From positions 1,067,326 to 1,131,325 of the forward strand of contig NZ_CP084098.1 in NCBI RefSeq assembly GCF_036345015.1: DNA of 64,000 nt, in the 5' to 3' direction. Positions 1-9,032 of the stretch are shown here, in pieces. Under the pieces are notes generated by a model. It was given only the letters and a program-made list of their open reading frames with translations, did not search any database and was not told the origin of the DNA. Numbering within the stretch: the stretch's first letter is position 1; every line of letters starts with the position of its first letter. A program made the position numbers and the translations under genes. The stretch comes from Cyanobacterium sp. Dongsha4. GTDB lineage: Bacteria > Cyanobacteriota > Cyanobacteriia > Cyanobacteriales > Cyanobacteriaceae.

Positions 1-209
1 CTAGCGGCCGCATTAATTCTGGTAATCCAGAGACGACGGAAATCTCTTTTTTTCTTGCGGCGATCGCGGTAAGCATTACGTAAAGCCTTCATCACCTGTT
101 GATTAGCCGTGCGGAAGAGCTTAGAATGAGAGCCACGAAAACCTTTAGCTAACTTTAATATTTTCTTACGTCTTTTACGAGCGACGTTACCTCTTTTTAC
201 TCTAGTCAT
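1..209 (-). CDS. rplT: 50S ribosomal protein L20 (partial)
   Basis: The minus-strand frame from the ATG at 209 reads [16 protein letters not shown] and continues with the basic, helix-rich N-terminal half of L20, an early-assembling 23S rRNA-binding protein of the large subunit. The reading frame is still open at the window edge (about 69 codons seen of roughly 115-120), so the C-terminal rRNA-binding part lies outside. It follows rpmI by about 75 bp on the same strand, the usual rpmI-rplT order, so the two are probably cotranscribed. The call rests on the distinctive N-terminus and the neighbour. Confidence 0.95.
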   Translation of the reverse strand, partial: MTRVKRGNVARKRRKKILKLAKGFRGSHSKLFRTANQQVMKALRNAYRDRRKKKRDFRRLWITRINAAA

Positions 210-284
210 TTTTTTATCTTTACTATGGTTTTAATAATTTATTGACAAAATATAAAACAATACTTACCTTAATCTAATTCAGCC

Positions 285-494
285 TTATCTTTTAGAATAG
301 GGCAACATTAAACGAACTTCTTTAACATCGTTTTCGTGTACTAAGGTAAGATTACTTAAACGACGACGTTTTTGTTCGGCAGTTTTATGTTCTAGTAAGT
401 GATTTTTGTTCGCTTTACGACGAAAGATTTTTTTGCCACTGCCAGTAACTCGGAAACGTTTAGCGGCTGATTTCTTAGTTTTTACTTTAGGCAT
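285..494 (-). CDS. rpmI: 50S ribosomal protein L35
   Basis: A 69-residue, very basic protein beginning [14 protein letters not shown], with the L35 hallmarks of a Lys/Arg-rich N-terminus and a central [11 protein letters not shown] stretch. The length is normal for L35. It is a structural protein of the large ribosomal subunit. It lies just upstream of rplT on the same strand. The ATG at 494 has no clear Shine-Dalgarno sequence, which is common in cyanobacteria. A consensus -10 box lies about 30 bp upstream. Confidence 0.97.
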   Translation of the reverse strand: MPKVKTKKSAAKRFRVTGSGKKIFRRKANKNHLLEHKTAEQKRRRLSNLTLVHENDVKEVRLMLPYSKR

Positions 495-522
495 AACATT
501 TTCTATTTTGACACAATTTACT

Positions 523-528
523 ATTATA
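523..528 (-). promoter_or_regulatory. Putative -10 box of the rpmI-rplT operon
   Basis: On the minus strand this hexamer reads TATAAT, 28 bp before the rpmI start codon, which would give a 5' leader of about 20 nt. No convincing -35 hexamer is present at 16-18 bp. The assignment rests on the perfect -10 match and its position. Confidence 0.45.
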
Positions 529-661
529 CGATTAAATTTACCTTACTAACTATAAAATTCTGAAAATAATTAGGGATTAAAGAAAAAGTTTTTTTTAGGT
601 AGCTTTCTGTTATTTCTATTAAAATTTACCTTGAAAACTATAAATCTCTGATTTAAAAAGG

Positions 662-1555
662 ATGTTCCGAAAAATTTTGACAACTTTCCTCATGGCATTA
701 ATATTGTCAGTGGGAATAAAACCAGCTTTTGCTGAGACGGTAGTAGAGAGAATTTCCAGAACGGGTAATTTGGTGGTTGGTACTCCTTTTGGTTTAGTAC
801 CTTATGCTTATAACAATCCTAACGAAGAATTAGACGGTTATTCCATTGATGTTGTTAAACAAATTCAAAAACAATTAGAATTACGACTTGATGAACCAAT
901 TCAACTTAGCTTTGTTGAAGTTAATAATATTTCCGATGCTGTTTCCAAAATTTTGACAGGGGAAATTGATATTGCTTGTAATACTGTATTTACTTGGCAA
1001 CGAGATCAATTTGTGGACTATACCCTAGGTTACACTCAATCTGATATTCGTTTATTAATTCCTAAAGGCAAAAAAGTAGATAGTTTCTCCGGGAAAAAAA
1101 TTGGTATTCCGCCTTTAACTTTTGTGTATTCAGCTATTTCTCTGAATCATCCTGATGCGACTTTAGTGGAAGTTAAAACTACAGAAGAGGGTTTACAAGC
1201 CTTAAAAGAGGGCAAGATTGACGCTCTGGCAGGAGACGCTATTATCTTAGACGGGGAGTCTCAACAGGCACAAATGACGGCAGATTTTGAGCTATTCCCG
1301 AAAGGTGCGCAAGGTTATGGTAATTATGGGGTTTCTTGTATTGTCCCTGAAAATAATTCTACTTTTCTTAATGTAGCTAATTATGCGATCGCACGTATGA
1401 TGGAAGGTTACTTAGTGGGCAATGAAGAAATGACGACTATGGTTAACCGATGGCTAGGAGAAGATGGGGTTATCTCTATTGTGACAACAGAACAGTTAAA
1501 AAGTTTCTTTCGCAATACAATCAATAACTACGAACAAATTCCCTTTGATAATTAA
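662..1555 (+). CDS. grrP: Periplasmic substrate-binding-like protein GrrP
   Basis: A 297-residue family 3 solute-binding protein with an N-terminal signal peptide (positively charged MFRK, hydrophobic core, AFA-ET cleavage region near residue 24). The body has the amino-acid-binding fold signatures: G-x-L-x-V-G-T near residue 36, a PYAY substrate-lobe segment, and an EIDIACNTVFTWQRDQ segment around 106-121. There is no permease or ATPase gene nearby. Instead it is directly upstream of a Gly/Trp-rich precursor and a radical SAM/SPASM enzyme, the arrangement known for the orphan binding protein GrrP of Grr RiPP loci. Its role in that system is not established. An ordinary polar amino acid binding protein is the alternative. 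Confidence 0.82.
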   Translation: MFRKILTTFLMALILSVGIKPAFAETVVERISRTGNLVVGTPFGLVPYAYNNPNEELDGYSIDVVKQIQKQLELRLDEPIQLSFVEVNNISDAVSKILTGEIDIACNTVFTWQRDQFVDYTLGYTQSDIRLLIPKGKKVDSFSGKKIGIPPLTFVYSAISLNHPDATLVEVKTTEEGLQALKEGKIDALAGDAIILDGESQQAQMTADFELFPKGAQGYGNYGVSCIVPENNSTFLNVANYAIARMMEGYLVGNEEMTTMVNRWLGEDGVISIVTTEQLKSFFRNTINNYEQIPFDN

Positions 1556-1601
1556 TCACATTATTCAAGATAAAAGTTAAATATTGATCAAGATTAACAA
1601 A

Positions 1602-2000
1602 ATGATAAAAACAACTAATACAACTTGGATGGGTTTTTTATTAGCAATATCTACCGTTGCTTATTGCGGTTCATCCCATGCCACAACCCCAGATTCCATC
1701 AAAGAATCTTTAAACCCCCTAGAAAATCGCATTAGTCGTATAGCAGAGGTGTTGAAAGAAAGAGAAAAGCAACTACAACAAGAGGGAGAATCTGACAATA
1801 ATTTCACTTCTGACATGGATGATAACCTCATAGCAGGTGGTTGGGGAAATGGAAGAGGAGGCAGTTGGGTTGACAGCAATCGGGGTAGTTTTGTCAATAA
1901 TCGACGAGGTTGGGATAACTGGAGAGGTTGGGATGACTGGGGAAGATGGACAAATCGCTCTCCTTGGCGTAATGGTGGAGGTTTTCTCAATCGCCGTTAG
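1602..2000 (+). CDS. grrA: GrrA-family RiPP precursor (cyclophane substrate)
   Basis: A secreted-type precursor of 132 residues from the ATG at 1602; an in-frame TTG at 1584 would add six residues but is less likely. Residues 1-27 look like a signal peptide, and residues 30-78 are a charged leader region. From residue 79 the sequence becomes Gly/Trp/Arg/Asn-rich and holds eight aromatic-X-Asn/Asp tripeptides: WGN (81-83), WVD (89), FVN (97), WDN (104), WDD (110), WTN (116), WRN (122) and FLN (128). Grr maturases are known to link such aromatic side chains to the third residue, forming three-residue cyclophanes. It lies between grrP and the maturase gene. The peptide's final function is unknown. 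Confidence 0.88.
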   Translation: MIKTTNTTWMGFLLAISTVAYCGSSHATTPDSIKESLNPLENRISRIAEVLKEREKQLQQEGESDNNFTSDMDDNLIAGGWGNGRGGSWVDSNRGSFVNNRRGWDNWRGWDDWGRWTNRSPWRNGGGFLNRR

Positions 2001-2107
2001 TCAATACTGAAACATTCCTATAACAATTAGCAATTAGTAGTTAAAAAATAGGAAATTTATCAATAATAAAAAACTGTTTAAACTCCAATAAATTAATTAA
2101 ATATGTT

Positions 2108-3301
2108 ATGTTAACTAGCCAAGAAAAAATTAATTATCTCCGTTCAGAAAATCAAGAGTTTGGACCGATTTCTTTAGTGGTTATTCAACCTAACTCATTT
2201 TGCAATTTAGACTGTGACTATTGTTATTTGCCCGATCGCAACTTAAAAAATAAACTCTCACTAGATTTAATTGAACCTATTTTTAAAAGTATTTTTACTA
2301 GCCCTTTTTGTCGAGATAATTTTACTATATGTTGGCACGCAGGAGAACCATTAACCATGCCAATTTCTTTTTATAAATCAGCTTTTGAAATAATTGAAAA
2401 TACCAGTAAAAAATATAATCAAACTGAATTTAGTTTTAATTATTCTTATCAAACCAATGGTACTTTAATTACACAGGCATGGTGTGATTTTTGGCAACAA
2501 TATCCTCTTAGTATTGGGGTTAGCATTGATGGTCCTGCCTTTTTACATGACGCTCACCGTAAAAATAGAAAAGGAGGTAATTCCCATGAATTAACCATGA
2601 GAGGAATTAAATATCTACAAAAAAATAATATCCCTTATAATACTATTTCCGTTATAACAAAGGATTCCTTAGATTATCCTGATGAAATGTTTAATTTTTT
2701 TGCGGAAAATGAAATTTATGATCTTGCTTTTAATATGGAAGAAACCGAGGGAGTTAATGATTCTAGTTCATTAAATGGCAGTGAAATTGAAAAAAAATAT
2801 CGTTATTTCATTGAAAGATTTTGGCAGTTAATAACAGAAAGTAAATTACCCTTTTTTATCAGAGAATTTGAAACATTAATTAGTTTAATTTATCATCAAA
2901 AAAGATTAAACCATACCGAAATGAATCATCCTTTCTCTATTATTAATATAGATTATCAAGGTAATTTTTCCACCTTTGATCCTGAATTATTATCGGTCAA
3001 AACTCCTGAATATGGTGATTTTATTTTTGGTAATATTTTAACTGATTCTTTAGAGTCAATTTGTGAAACGGAAAAATTTAAGCGCATTTATCAGGAAATA
3101 AAAACAGGGGTCAAATTATGTGCCGAAAATTGTCATTATTTTGGTTTATGTGGTGGCGGTGCAGGTAGTAATAAATATTGGGAAAATGGTACTTTTGCCT
3201 CTAGCGAAACTCAAACTTGTCGTTATCGTATTCAAATTTTAACTGATGTGGTTTTAGATGCGATCGAGCAATCTTTGGGAGTCACTGCAAATAATCCATG
3301 A
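2108..3301 (+). CDS. grrM: Radical SAM/SPASM maturase GrrM
   Basis: A 397-residue radical SAM enzyme. The [4Fe-4S]-SAM motif CNLDCDYC is at residues 32-39 (C32, C36, C39). A C-terminal SPASM-type cysteine cluster follows (CAENC, then FGLCGGG, then a late Cys in TQTCRY) that would hold auxiliary iron-sulfur clusters. It starts at ATG 2108, 107 bp after the glycine-rich precursor gene, and is presumably cotranscribed with it. By family knowledge it forms aromatic-to-Cbeta crosslinks in the aromatic-X-Asn/Asp repeats of GrrA. The protein is cytoplasmic, so modification should precede export of the precursor. The family call is firm; the exact crosslinks are inferred. Confidence 0.9.
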   Translation: MLTSQEKINYLRSENQEFGPISLVVIQPNSFCNLDCDYCYLPDRNLKNKLSLDLIEPIFKSIFTSPFCRDNFTICWHAGEPLTMPISFYKSAFEIIENTSKKYNQTEFSFNYSYQTNGTLITQAWCDFWQQYPLSIGVSIDGPAFLHDAHRKNRKGGNSHELTMRGIKYLQKNNIPYNTISVITKDSLDYPDEMFNFFAENEIYDLAFNMEETEGVNDSSSLNGSEIEKKYRYFIERFWQLITESKLPFFIREFETLISLIYHQKRLNHTEMNHPFSIINIDYQGNFSTFDPELLSVKTPEYGDFIFGNILTDSLESICETEKFKRIYQEIKTGVKLCAENCHYFGLCGGGAGSNKYWENGTFASSETQTCRYRIQILTDVVLDAIEQSLGVTANNP

Positions 3302-3403
3302 TTTCTAAGAGTATTTTTGCGATTGCGCAGCGCCACTTTAGTGATCGAGAAAAAATTAAATCCTAATTCCTAATTTCTCGTCCAACATTATTCTTCCTAT
3401 TTT

Positions 3404-4303
3404 TTATCCATTGCCAGTTTTCAAATCTTCGATTAAATCATGGAGATGATCAACATTAGCGTGATACACTTCTCCACAGAATTGACAAGTAGCTTCTGCC
3501 CCTCCATCTTTTTCAATCATATCCGCCAACTCATCAGTACCTAACATTTTTAAAGCACCTAAAACGCGATCGAAAGAACATCCACAATCAAATCTTATCA
3601 TCTGAATTTCAGGGAAAATATTTAAACCAAAATCCCCCAATAAATCCGTAAAAATATCAGGTAAAGTTTTCCCTTGACGTAATAAAGGAGTAAAACCAGT
3701 TAACTGACTAACACGAGATTCCAAAGTTTCCACTAATTGTGGATCTTCTGCCGCCTTTGGTAATACCTGCAATAAAATACCTCCAGAAGCGGTAACTCCT
3801 TGTTTTCCCACAAATACTCCCACCAATAAAGCAGAAGGAGTTTGTTCTGATGTACCTAGATAATGAGCAATATCTTCTCCTACTTCCCCTGAAATCAATT
3901 CAACAGTACTAGAGTAAGGATAACCATAACCCATATCCCTAACAACATAAAGATAACCTTCCTTGCCCACAGCACCGCCCACATCTAATTTTCCCTTACT
4001 ATTGGGGGGTAATTCCACAAAAGGATTAGAAACATAGCCTCTCACCGTGCCATCTAATCTTGCATCGACTAACAAACCACCTAAAGGGCCATTTCCCTTA
4101 ATTTTAATATTTACCCTAGACCCTTCCTTTTTCATATTAGAAACTAAAAGCAAACCCGATGACATCGCCCTTCCTAATGCCGCAGTAGCTACATAAGATA
4201 ATTTGTGTCTATCCCTTGCCTCTTGCACTGCTTTAGTGGTGATAACCCCCACTGCACGAATACCACCATCGGCCGCTGTTGCTCTAATTAAATGATCTGC
4301 CAT
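3404..4303 (-). CDS. hslO: Redox-regulated chaperone Hsp33
   Basis: 299 residues from the ATG at 4303 (MADHLIRATAADGG, the normal Hsp33 N-terminus); an upstream in-frame start at 4327 adds eight unlikely residues. The protein ends with the zinc redox switch C240-G-C242 and C273-Q-F-C276, the Hsp33 pattern CxC...CxxC. Under oxidation these cysteines release zinc and form disulfides, which activates holdase function in the cytoplasm. It is monocistronic here, convergent with grrM and divergent from thf1. Confidence 0.96.
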   Translation of the reverse strand: MADHLIRATAADGGIRAVGVITTKAVQEARDRHKLSYVATAALGRAMSSGLLLVSNMKKEGSRVNIKIKGNGPLGGLLVDARLDGTVRGYVSNPFVELPPNSKGKLDVGGAVGKEGYLYVVRDMGYGYPYSSTVELISGEVGEDIAHYLGTSEQTPSALLVGVFVGKQGVTASGGILLQVLPKAAEDPQLVETLESRVSQLTGFTPLLRQGKTLPDIFTDLLGDFGLNIFPEIQMIRFDCGCSFDRVLGALKMLGTDELADMIEKDGGAEATCQFCGEVYHANVDHLHDLIEDLKTGNG

Positions 4304-4498
4304 AATTTTCTTTACATTTCTCAACAATACATTGATCTATCTTAACCTGAGTTCAATCTAAAATTTTCGTGGTGTCAAGGTATCAGCTATCAGGTGTCAG
4401 GTTTTAGGTTAAACAAGACAAACAGAAGTTCATTAATCATGAAGATATGAGATAATTAACTATTGTTAACAAAACTATTAAGCAATATATTATTTTTC

Positions 4499-5167
4499 GT
4501 GGATAAAAATCGCACTGTTTCCGACACTAAAAGAAGTTTTTATCAACATCATCAACGCCCCATTAACTCTATCTATCGTCGTGTGGTAGAAGAATTAATG
4601 GTAGAAATGCACCTCTTAGCAGTTAATGTTGATTTTAATCCCGATCCTATTTATTATCTGGGAGTGTATCAAAGTTTTCAACAATTCATGCAGGGTTATA
4701 AACCTGAGTCAGATAAAGAATCTATTTTCAATGCTTTATGTCAATCCGTTGAAGATAACCCTCAAGAATATATCAGCAAATCACAAACTTTACTAAATTT
4801 TGCCGAAGGGAAATCTGCTCAAGAAATTCTTGATTGGCTATTAAACCCTTCTGGAGAGGGAGATTTAGAAGGTGTTGCTTCTCATTGGCGTGGTAATTTA
4901 GAAAATCCTCGCTTTAAATATAGTCGTTTATTTGCCATTGGTTTCTATACTTTAATAGAAAAAGGTGACGGTGAATTTATTAAAGATGAAAGTAAATTTA
5001 CTGATTTTATTCAGCCCTTAATTGATAAATTACAACTGCCAGTAGAAAAACTGAAAAAAGATTTAGATTTATACCGTAGTAACTTAGAAAAAATGAATCA
5101 AATGCTAAGTGTAATGGCAGATGTTTTGGAAGCCGAAAGAAAGAAAAAACAAGCAGAGAGTAAATAG
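4499..5167 (+). CDS. thf1: Photosystem II biogenesis protein Thf1/Psb29
   Basis: The family core begins NRTVSDTKRSF and continues with RPINSIYRRVVEELMVEMHLL, diagnostic of Thf1/Psb29 (thylakoid formation, PSII assembly and FtsH stability). The likely start is GTG at 4499 (V-D-K-N-R-T-V-S-D), giving 222 residues and matching the family N-terminus; the longer in-frame TTG at 4463 adds a hydrophobic stretch not expected in the family. The C-terminal 40 residues are a basic coiled coil (LEKMNQMLSVMADVLEAERKKKQ). No Shine-Dalgarno sequence is evident. It is specific to oxygenic phototrophs, which supports the cyanobacterial assignment. Confidence 0.95.
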   Translation: MDKNRTVSDTKRSFYQHHQRPINSIYRRVVEELMVEMHLLAVNVDFNPDPIYYLGVYQSFQQFMQGYKPESDKESIFNALCQSVEDNPQEYISKSQTLLNFAEGKSAQEILDWLLNPSGEGDLEGVASHWRGNLENPRFKYSRLFAIGFYTLIEKGDGEFIKDESKFTDFIQPLIDKLQLPVEKLKKDLDLYRSNLEKMNQMLSVMADVLEAERKKKQAESK

Positions 5168-5357
5168 GAATATTCTAATTAGGAATTGGGAATTAGCAAA
5201 TATTTCGTTAATATTAAATAACTTAAATGCTCAGTTATAAGAAACTAAAGTCAACTGAGAACAAGTTTTTAAAACTAAGTAAAAAGGTAATCATACTATT
5301 ATTTCTATCTGTTATTTTTACTATAAAAAATAAGTTAATATCATATACTGACTGGTT

Positions 5358-6647
5358 ATGTTAGACATCAAAAAAATTAGAGAAAATCCCCAAGAAGTTT
5401 TAGATAAATTACATAAGCGTAGTCCCAATTATGAATTGCAATCTATTCTTGATTTAGATAGTAAGCAAAGAGACATTCAAAATATTAGGACAGAATTACA
5501 AGCCCGTAGTAACGAAATCGGTAAATTAATTGGGCAGAAAATGAGGGAAGGGGCAAACCCTCAAAGTGAAGAAATAATCGCTCTCAAACAAGAGGGAAAT
5601 GAAGTTAAAGCTAAATTAGCGGATTTAGAACCTCAAGAAAGAGAGTTAAAAGCTAATATTGAGGCTTTACTGTTAGAGTTACCTAACTTACCCAGTGATA
5701 CCACTCCTGTGGGCAAAGATGAAAGCCAAAATGTGGAGGTGAGAAGATGGGGGGATGAGTTTATCCCTGAAAATAAGGATATTATCCCTCATGGAGATAT
5801 TGGGGAAAAATGGGGCATTATCAACTCAGAAAGGGCGGTAAAAGTTGCTCAAAGTCGCTTTATTGCGTTAATTGGTGCTGGTGCGGCTTTAGAAAGGGCT
5901 TTAATCAATTTTATGTTGGATCAACAAATTGAGGCGGGATATGTGGAAATTATGCCTCCTGTGTTGGTGAATAGTGAAACTTTACAAGGTACAGGGCAGT
6001 TACCGAAGTTTGCGGAAGAAAGTTTTAAATGTGATAAAGATGATTTATGGTTAACTCCTACAGCAGAAGTGCCTGTAACTAATTTCTATCGTCAGGAAAT
6101 TCTTGAGGCGGAAATGTTACCGATTTATCATTGTGCTTTTACTCCTTGTTTTAGGCGAGAGGCAGGTAGTTATGGTAGAGATATGCGAGGATTAATCCGT
6201 TTGCATCAATTTCATAAGGTAGAATTGGTGAAAATTGTTCATCCTGATGTTAGCGTGGAAGAGCATGAGAAAATGGTCAAGGATGCGGAAAGAATTTTAC
6301 AGGCTTTGAAACTGCCCTATCGAGTTTTAGAGTTATGTACAGGAGATATTGGTTTTAGTGCGGCGAAGTGTTATGACTTGGAGGTGTGGATGCCTTCGGC
6401 TAATACTTATAGGGAAATTTCTAGTTGTTCTAATTGCTTTGATTTTCAGGCGAGAAGGGCAGATATTCGTTTTAAGGAAAAAGGTAAAAAGGGAACAGAG
6501 TATGTACATACTCTCAATGGTTCTGGTTTGGCAGTGGGGCGCACTATGGCGGCAATTTTAGAAAATTATCAACTGCCTGATGGTAATGTCCGCATTCCAG
6601 AGGTTTTGCAACCTTATTTAAAGAGAGATTTGTTAATTGTTGAATAA
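5358..6647 (+). CDS. serS: Seryl-tRNA synthetase
   Basis: 429 residues, normal for bacterial SerRS. Residues 1-110 form the long antiparallel coiled-coil arm that contacts the tRNA(Ser) variable loop. The class II catalytic core follows, with motif 2 around [17 protein letters not shown] and motif 3 near the C-terminus ([17 protein letters not shown]). It charges tRNA(Ser) with serine in the cytoplasm. It is followed after 41 bp by rdgB on the same strand, so the two may be cotranscribed. The start ATG gives the standard [15 protein letters not shown]-terminus. Confidence 0.98.
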   Translation: MLDIKKIRENPQEVLDKLHKRSPNYELQSILDLDSKQRDIQNIRTELQARSNEIGKLIGQKMREGANPQSEEIIALKQEGNEVKAKLADLEPQERELKANIEALLLELPNLPSDTTPVGKDESQNVEVRRWGDEFIPENKDIIPHGDIGEKWGIINSERAVKVAQSRFIALIGAGAALERALINFMLDQQIEAGYVEIMPPVLVNSETLQGTGQLPKFAEESFKCDKDDLWLTPTAEVPVTNFYRQEILEAEMLPIYHCAFTPCFRREAGSYGRDMRGLIRLHQFHKVELVKIVHPDVSVEEHEKMVKDAERILQALKLPYRVLELCTGDIGFSAAKCYDLEVWMPSANTYREISSCSNCFDFQARRADIRFKEKGKKGTEYVHTLNGSGLAVGRTMAAILENYQLPDGNVRIPEVLQPYLKRDLLIVE

Positions 6648-6688
6648 TTCGTCTTCAATTTGAGGGAAATAATTATTTTTTAAGTGGT

Positions 6689-7276
6689 ATGAAAAAATTA
6701 GTCGTTGCTACCAGTAATGCGGGAAAACTGAAGGAGATGGAAAAACATTTATCGGATTTTGGGGTGGAATTGGCTCTCAAGCCTCCAGAATTTGATGTGG
6801 AAGAAACGGGGATTACTTTTGGGGAAAATGCTCGTTTGAAGGCTTCACAGACTGCGAAAACCCTCGGAGAATGGTCGATCGCAGATGATTCAGGACTAGA
6901 AGTAATGGCGTTAAATGGGCAACCGGGTATTTATTCGGCTCGTTATGGTAAAACGGATCAAGAGCGTATTGGAAGGCTATTGAGAGAGTTAGCACCCTTT
7001 GAAGATAGATCCGCTCAGTTTGTATGTGCGATCGCAGTTTCTAATCCTCAAGGAGAAATTGTCATTGAGACAGAGGGAATTTGTCAGGGGCAAATATTGA
7101 CGGAAATTAAAGGGGAAGGGGGTTTTGGTTATGATCCTGTGTTTTATGTACCTGAAGTGGGTCAAACTTTCGCTCAAATGCCTTCTGAGTTGAAACAAAA
7201 ATTAAGCCATCGTGGCAAAGCATTTGCCAATTTACAACCATTATTAAAATCTTTGCTTGAATCAGAGGGAAAATAA
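6689..7276 (+). CDS. rdgB: RdgB/HAM1 non-canonical purine NTP pyrophosphatase
   Basis: 195 residues with the family signatures TSNAGKLKEM at the N-terminus, ADDSGLEV with the metal-binding aspartates near residue 68, and GGFGYDPVF near residue 148. It hydrolyses dITP, ITP and XTP to the monophosphates, keeping deaminated purines out of nucleic acids. The downstream ROK kinase ATG follows the rdgB stop after a single base, so translation of the two is probably coupled. Confidence 0.95.
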   Translation: MKKLVVATSNAGKLKEMEKHLSDFGVELALKPPEFDVEETGITFGENARLKASQTAKTLGEWSIADDSGLEVMALNGQPGIYSARYGKTDQERIGRLLRELAPFEDRSAQFVCAIAVSNPQGEIVIETEGICQGQILTEIKGEGGFGYDPVFYVPEVGQTFAQMPSELKQKLSHRGKAFANLQPLLKSLLESEGK

Positions 7277-7277
7277 A

Positions 7278-8183
7278 ATGCAACCAGAAGTTATTGGCGT
7301 TGATTTAGGTGGTACTGCCATAAAATTAGGTCGTTTTACTCAAGATGGTAGTTGTTTGGAATCCGTTACTATTCCCACTCCCCAACCTGCCACTCCCAAA
7401 GCGGTGATAGATGCGATCGCCTCTATGGTTAAACAATTAAATAGCCAAAACCAAGCCATAGCCATAGGTGTAGGAACTCCCGGCCCTACTGATGCTCAGG
7501 GGAGAATCGCCCTTGTTGCCATTAATTTAACAGGATGGGAAAATGTAGCCCTAGCCGATGAATTAGAAGCAAAAACAGGCTTAAAAACCACCATTGCCAA
7601 TGATGCCAACTGTGCAGGATTAGGAGAAGCGTGGTTAGGTGCAGGAAAAAATTATCATAACTCCATCCTCTTGACATTAGGTACAGGAGTTGGAGGAGCA
7701 ATTATTCTCAACGACAAACTATTCACAGGGCATTTAGGAGCGGCAGGAGAACTGGGATTAATCACCCTTAACCCTGACGGGCCTCCTTGCAACAGTGGTA
7801 ATCGAGGCTCATTAGAGCAGTATGTTTCAGCTACAGCAATCATTCGTGAAACAGGAAAAAACCCAGCAGAGTTAGCAACCCTCGCCGAACAAAACGACTC
7901 TACCGCCCTGATGTTTTGGCACAATTATGGTAAGCAATTAGGAGCAGGATTAGCCAGTTTAATTTATATCCTTACTCCCGAAGTAGTTATTATTGGGGGA
8001 GGAGTTTCGGCTGGTGCAAAATACTTTCTCTCTTCCACACAAAAGGAAATCGAAAAAAGAGTCTTACCCAGTTCCCGTATTAACTTAAAAATAACAGTTG
8101 CCCAACTAGGAAATCAAGCAGGAATGGTGGGGGCGGCAAAATTAGCATGGGACAAAGTTGCACTCTGGAAGAACATAACTTGA
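7278..8183 (+). CDS. ROK family sugar kinase (glucokinase-like)
   Basis: 301 residues from ATG 7278; an upstream TTG at 7257 lies inside rdgB. The N-terminal phosphate-binding motif GVDLGGTAIKLGRF, the central GVGTPGPTDAQG and the ATP-site segment LGTGVGG identify a ROK kinase, probably glucokinase. The usual ROK zinc cluster (C-G-C-G-N-x-G-C-x-E) reads C-N-S-G-N-R-G-S-L-E here, so two of the three cysteines are serines and zinc binding is doubtful. It is translationally adjacent to rdgB, with no further sugar genes nearby, so substrate specificity cannot be fixed. Confidence 0.88.
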   Translation: MQPEVIGVDLGGTAIKLGRFTQDGSCLESVTIPTPQPATPKAVIDAIASMVKQLNSQNQAIAIGVGTPGPTDAQGRIALVAINLTGWENVALADELEAKTGLKTTIANDANCAGLGEAWLGAGKNYHNSILLTLGTGVGGAIILNDKLFTGHLGAAGELGLITLNPDGPPCNSGNRGSLEQYVSATAIIRETGKNPAELATLAEQNDSTALMFWHNYGKQLGAGLASLIYILTPEVVIIGGGVSAGAKYFLSSTQKEIEKRVLPSSRINLKITVAQLGNQAGMVGAAKLAWDKVALWKNIT

Positions 8184-8364
8184 TGTATAGGTGGTAAAGG
8201 GCAAAGGTGAATAGTTGATAATTAATAACGTCTAACTCTTGACTCCTAACTCATTACTTGTTTCTCCCTAACACCCCAATACCCTAATTCCCTAATCTCC
8301 TTCCCTAGATTTTCACTTTTATTTTTTATAATCTCTATTGTCAACTCCAAAAAAGTAGTTAATT

Positions 8365-8652
8365 ATGGATAGTAGAGATTTTCGTAAATTACACCGCAAA
8401 ATAGCCCCAATAGTTTTTTTACCTTTATTTGTTACTGCTTTTACTGGTGTATTGTATCGAGTGGCGAGAAGTTGGTTTGGGGTTTCGGATGAAATAGGAG
8501 AGATGATTATGTTTATTCATCAAGGTACATTTTTAGGAAAAGATTTACGAGTTTTTTACGTAATTCTTAACGGTTTAGGATTAATTGGAATGGTCGTTAG
8601 TGGTATTGTTATGTCTGGAATATTCTTTCGTCGTCGTAAAATTTCTGACTAA
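8365..8652 (+). CDS. Small two-TM PepSY-associated-like membrane protein
   Basis: A 95-residue protein with a basic N-terminus (RDFRKLHRK), a membrane segment about residues 15-35, a short middle region with one His (MFIHQGTF), a second membrane segment about 65-88, and a positively charged RRRK tail. The FRKLHRKIAPI start resembles the first helix of PepSY-associated transmembrane proteins, but the protein is far shorter than those. Function is unknown. Confidence 0.7.
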   Translation: MDSRDFRKLHRKIAPIVFLPLFVTAFTGVLYRVARSWFGVSDEIGEMIMFIHQGTFLGKDLRVFYVILNGLGLIGMVVSGIVMSGIFFRRRKISD

Positions 8653-9032
8653 TTAGGAGTTGATGAAACAGTAATAAGGTGAGATTAACATAAATCGTTT
8701 AGAGGTGTTAGGCAAGGAGCAACAAGCAACAGGTAAACGTTTGAATTATTTTTAAGAATTAATAAAGTCAGTTTAATGGGTCTTAACTTATCAGGAGGTT
8801 GGGCAATACCTGAGTTCAGAGTTAAAAGTCATAGTTATTGACAAAAAGCTGAATAAATTAACTTAATAAGAGTTTTTCCTAAATTTAATTATTTTTTCTG
8901 GTGAAATTTGCTCAATTATAACTCTCAACGTCTTATTTTTTAACGCTGGTTTCGTCGAACTCAGGTAGCAATAGGTAAAAGTTTAGTTTCTTTACCCCGA
9001 ACTCCGTTTTTATTACCGCAACTCCCCAAAAC
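8653..9032 (+). other. Intergenic region containing a MITE-like element
   Basis: 380 bp between a small membrane protein gene and the stop of a convergent phosphatase gene. No credible ORF. Most of the centre is occupied by the TA-flanked element at 8809-8965; the remainder is degenerate AT-rich sequence. Confidence 0.6.
8809..8965 (-). mobile_element. MITE-like element, copy 1 (CCTGAGTTC inverted ends)
   Basis: A 157-bp element bounded by inverted repeats CCTGAGTTC...GAACTCAGG and flanked on both sides by TA. Its reverse complement matches the element at 19445-19623 over nearly its whole length, including the shared internal strings CGTTGAGAGTTAT, AAATTTAGGAAAAACT, ATTTATTCAGCTTTT and GTCAATAA. 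It has no ORF. TA duplications are typical of IS630/Tc1-mariner-mobilised elements, so this is probably a non-autonomous derivative of such an IS. Confidence 0.72.

Noticed and set aside
1661-1990. Open frame antisense to grrA, 109 codons, Pro/Leu-rich.
   Set aside because: It is the reverse complement of the Gly/Trp/Arg-rich repeat region; its composition follows from that, and it lacks its own initiation signal.
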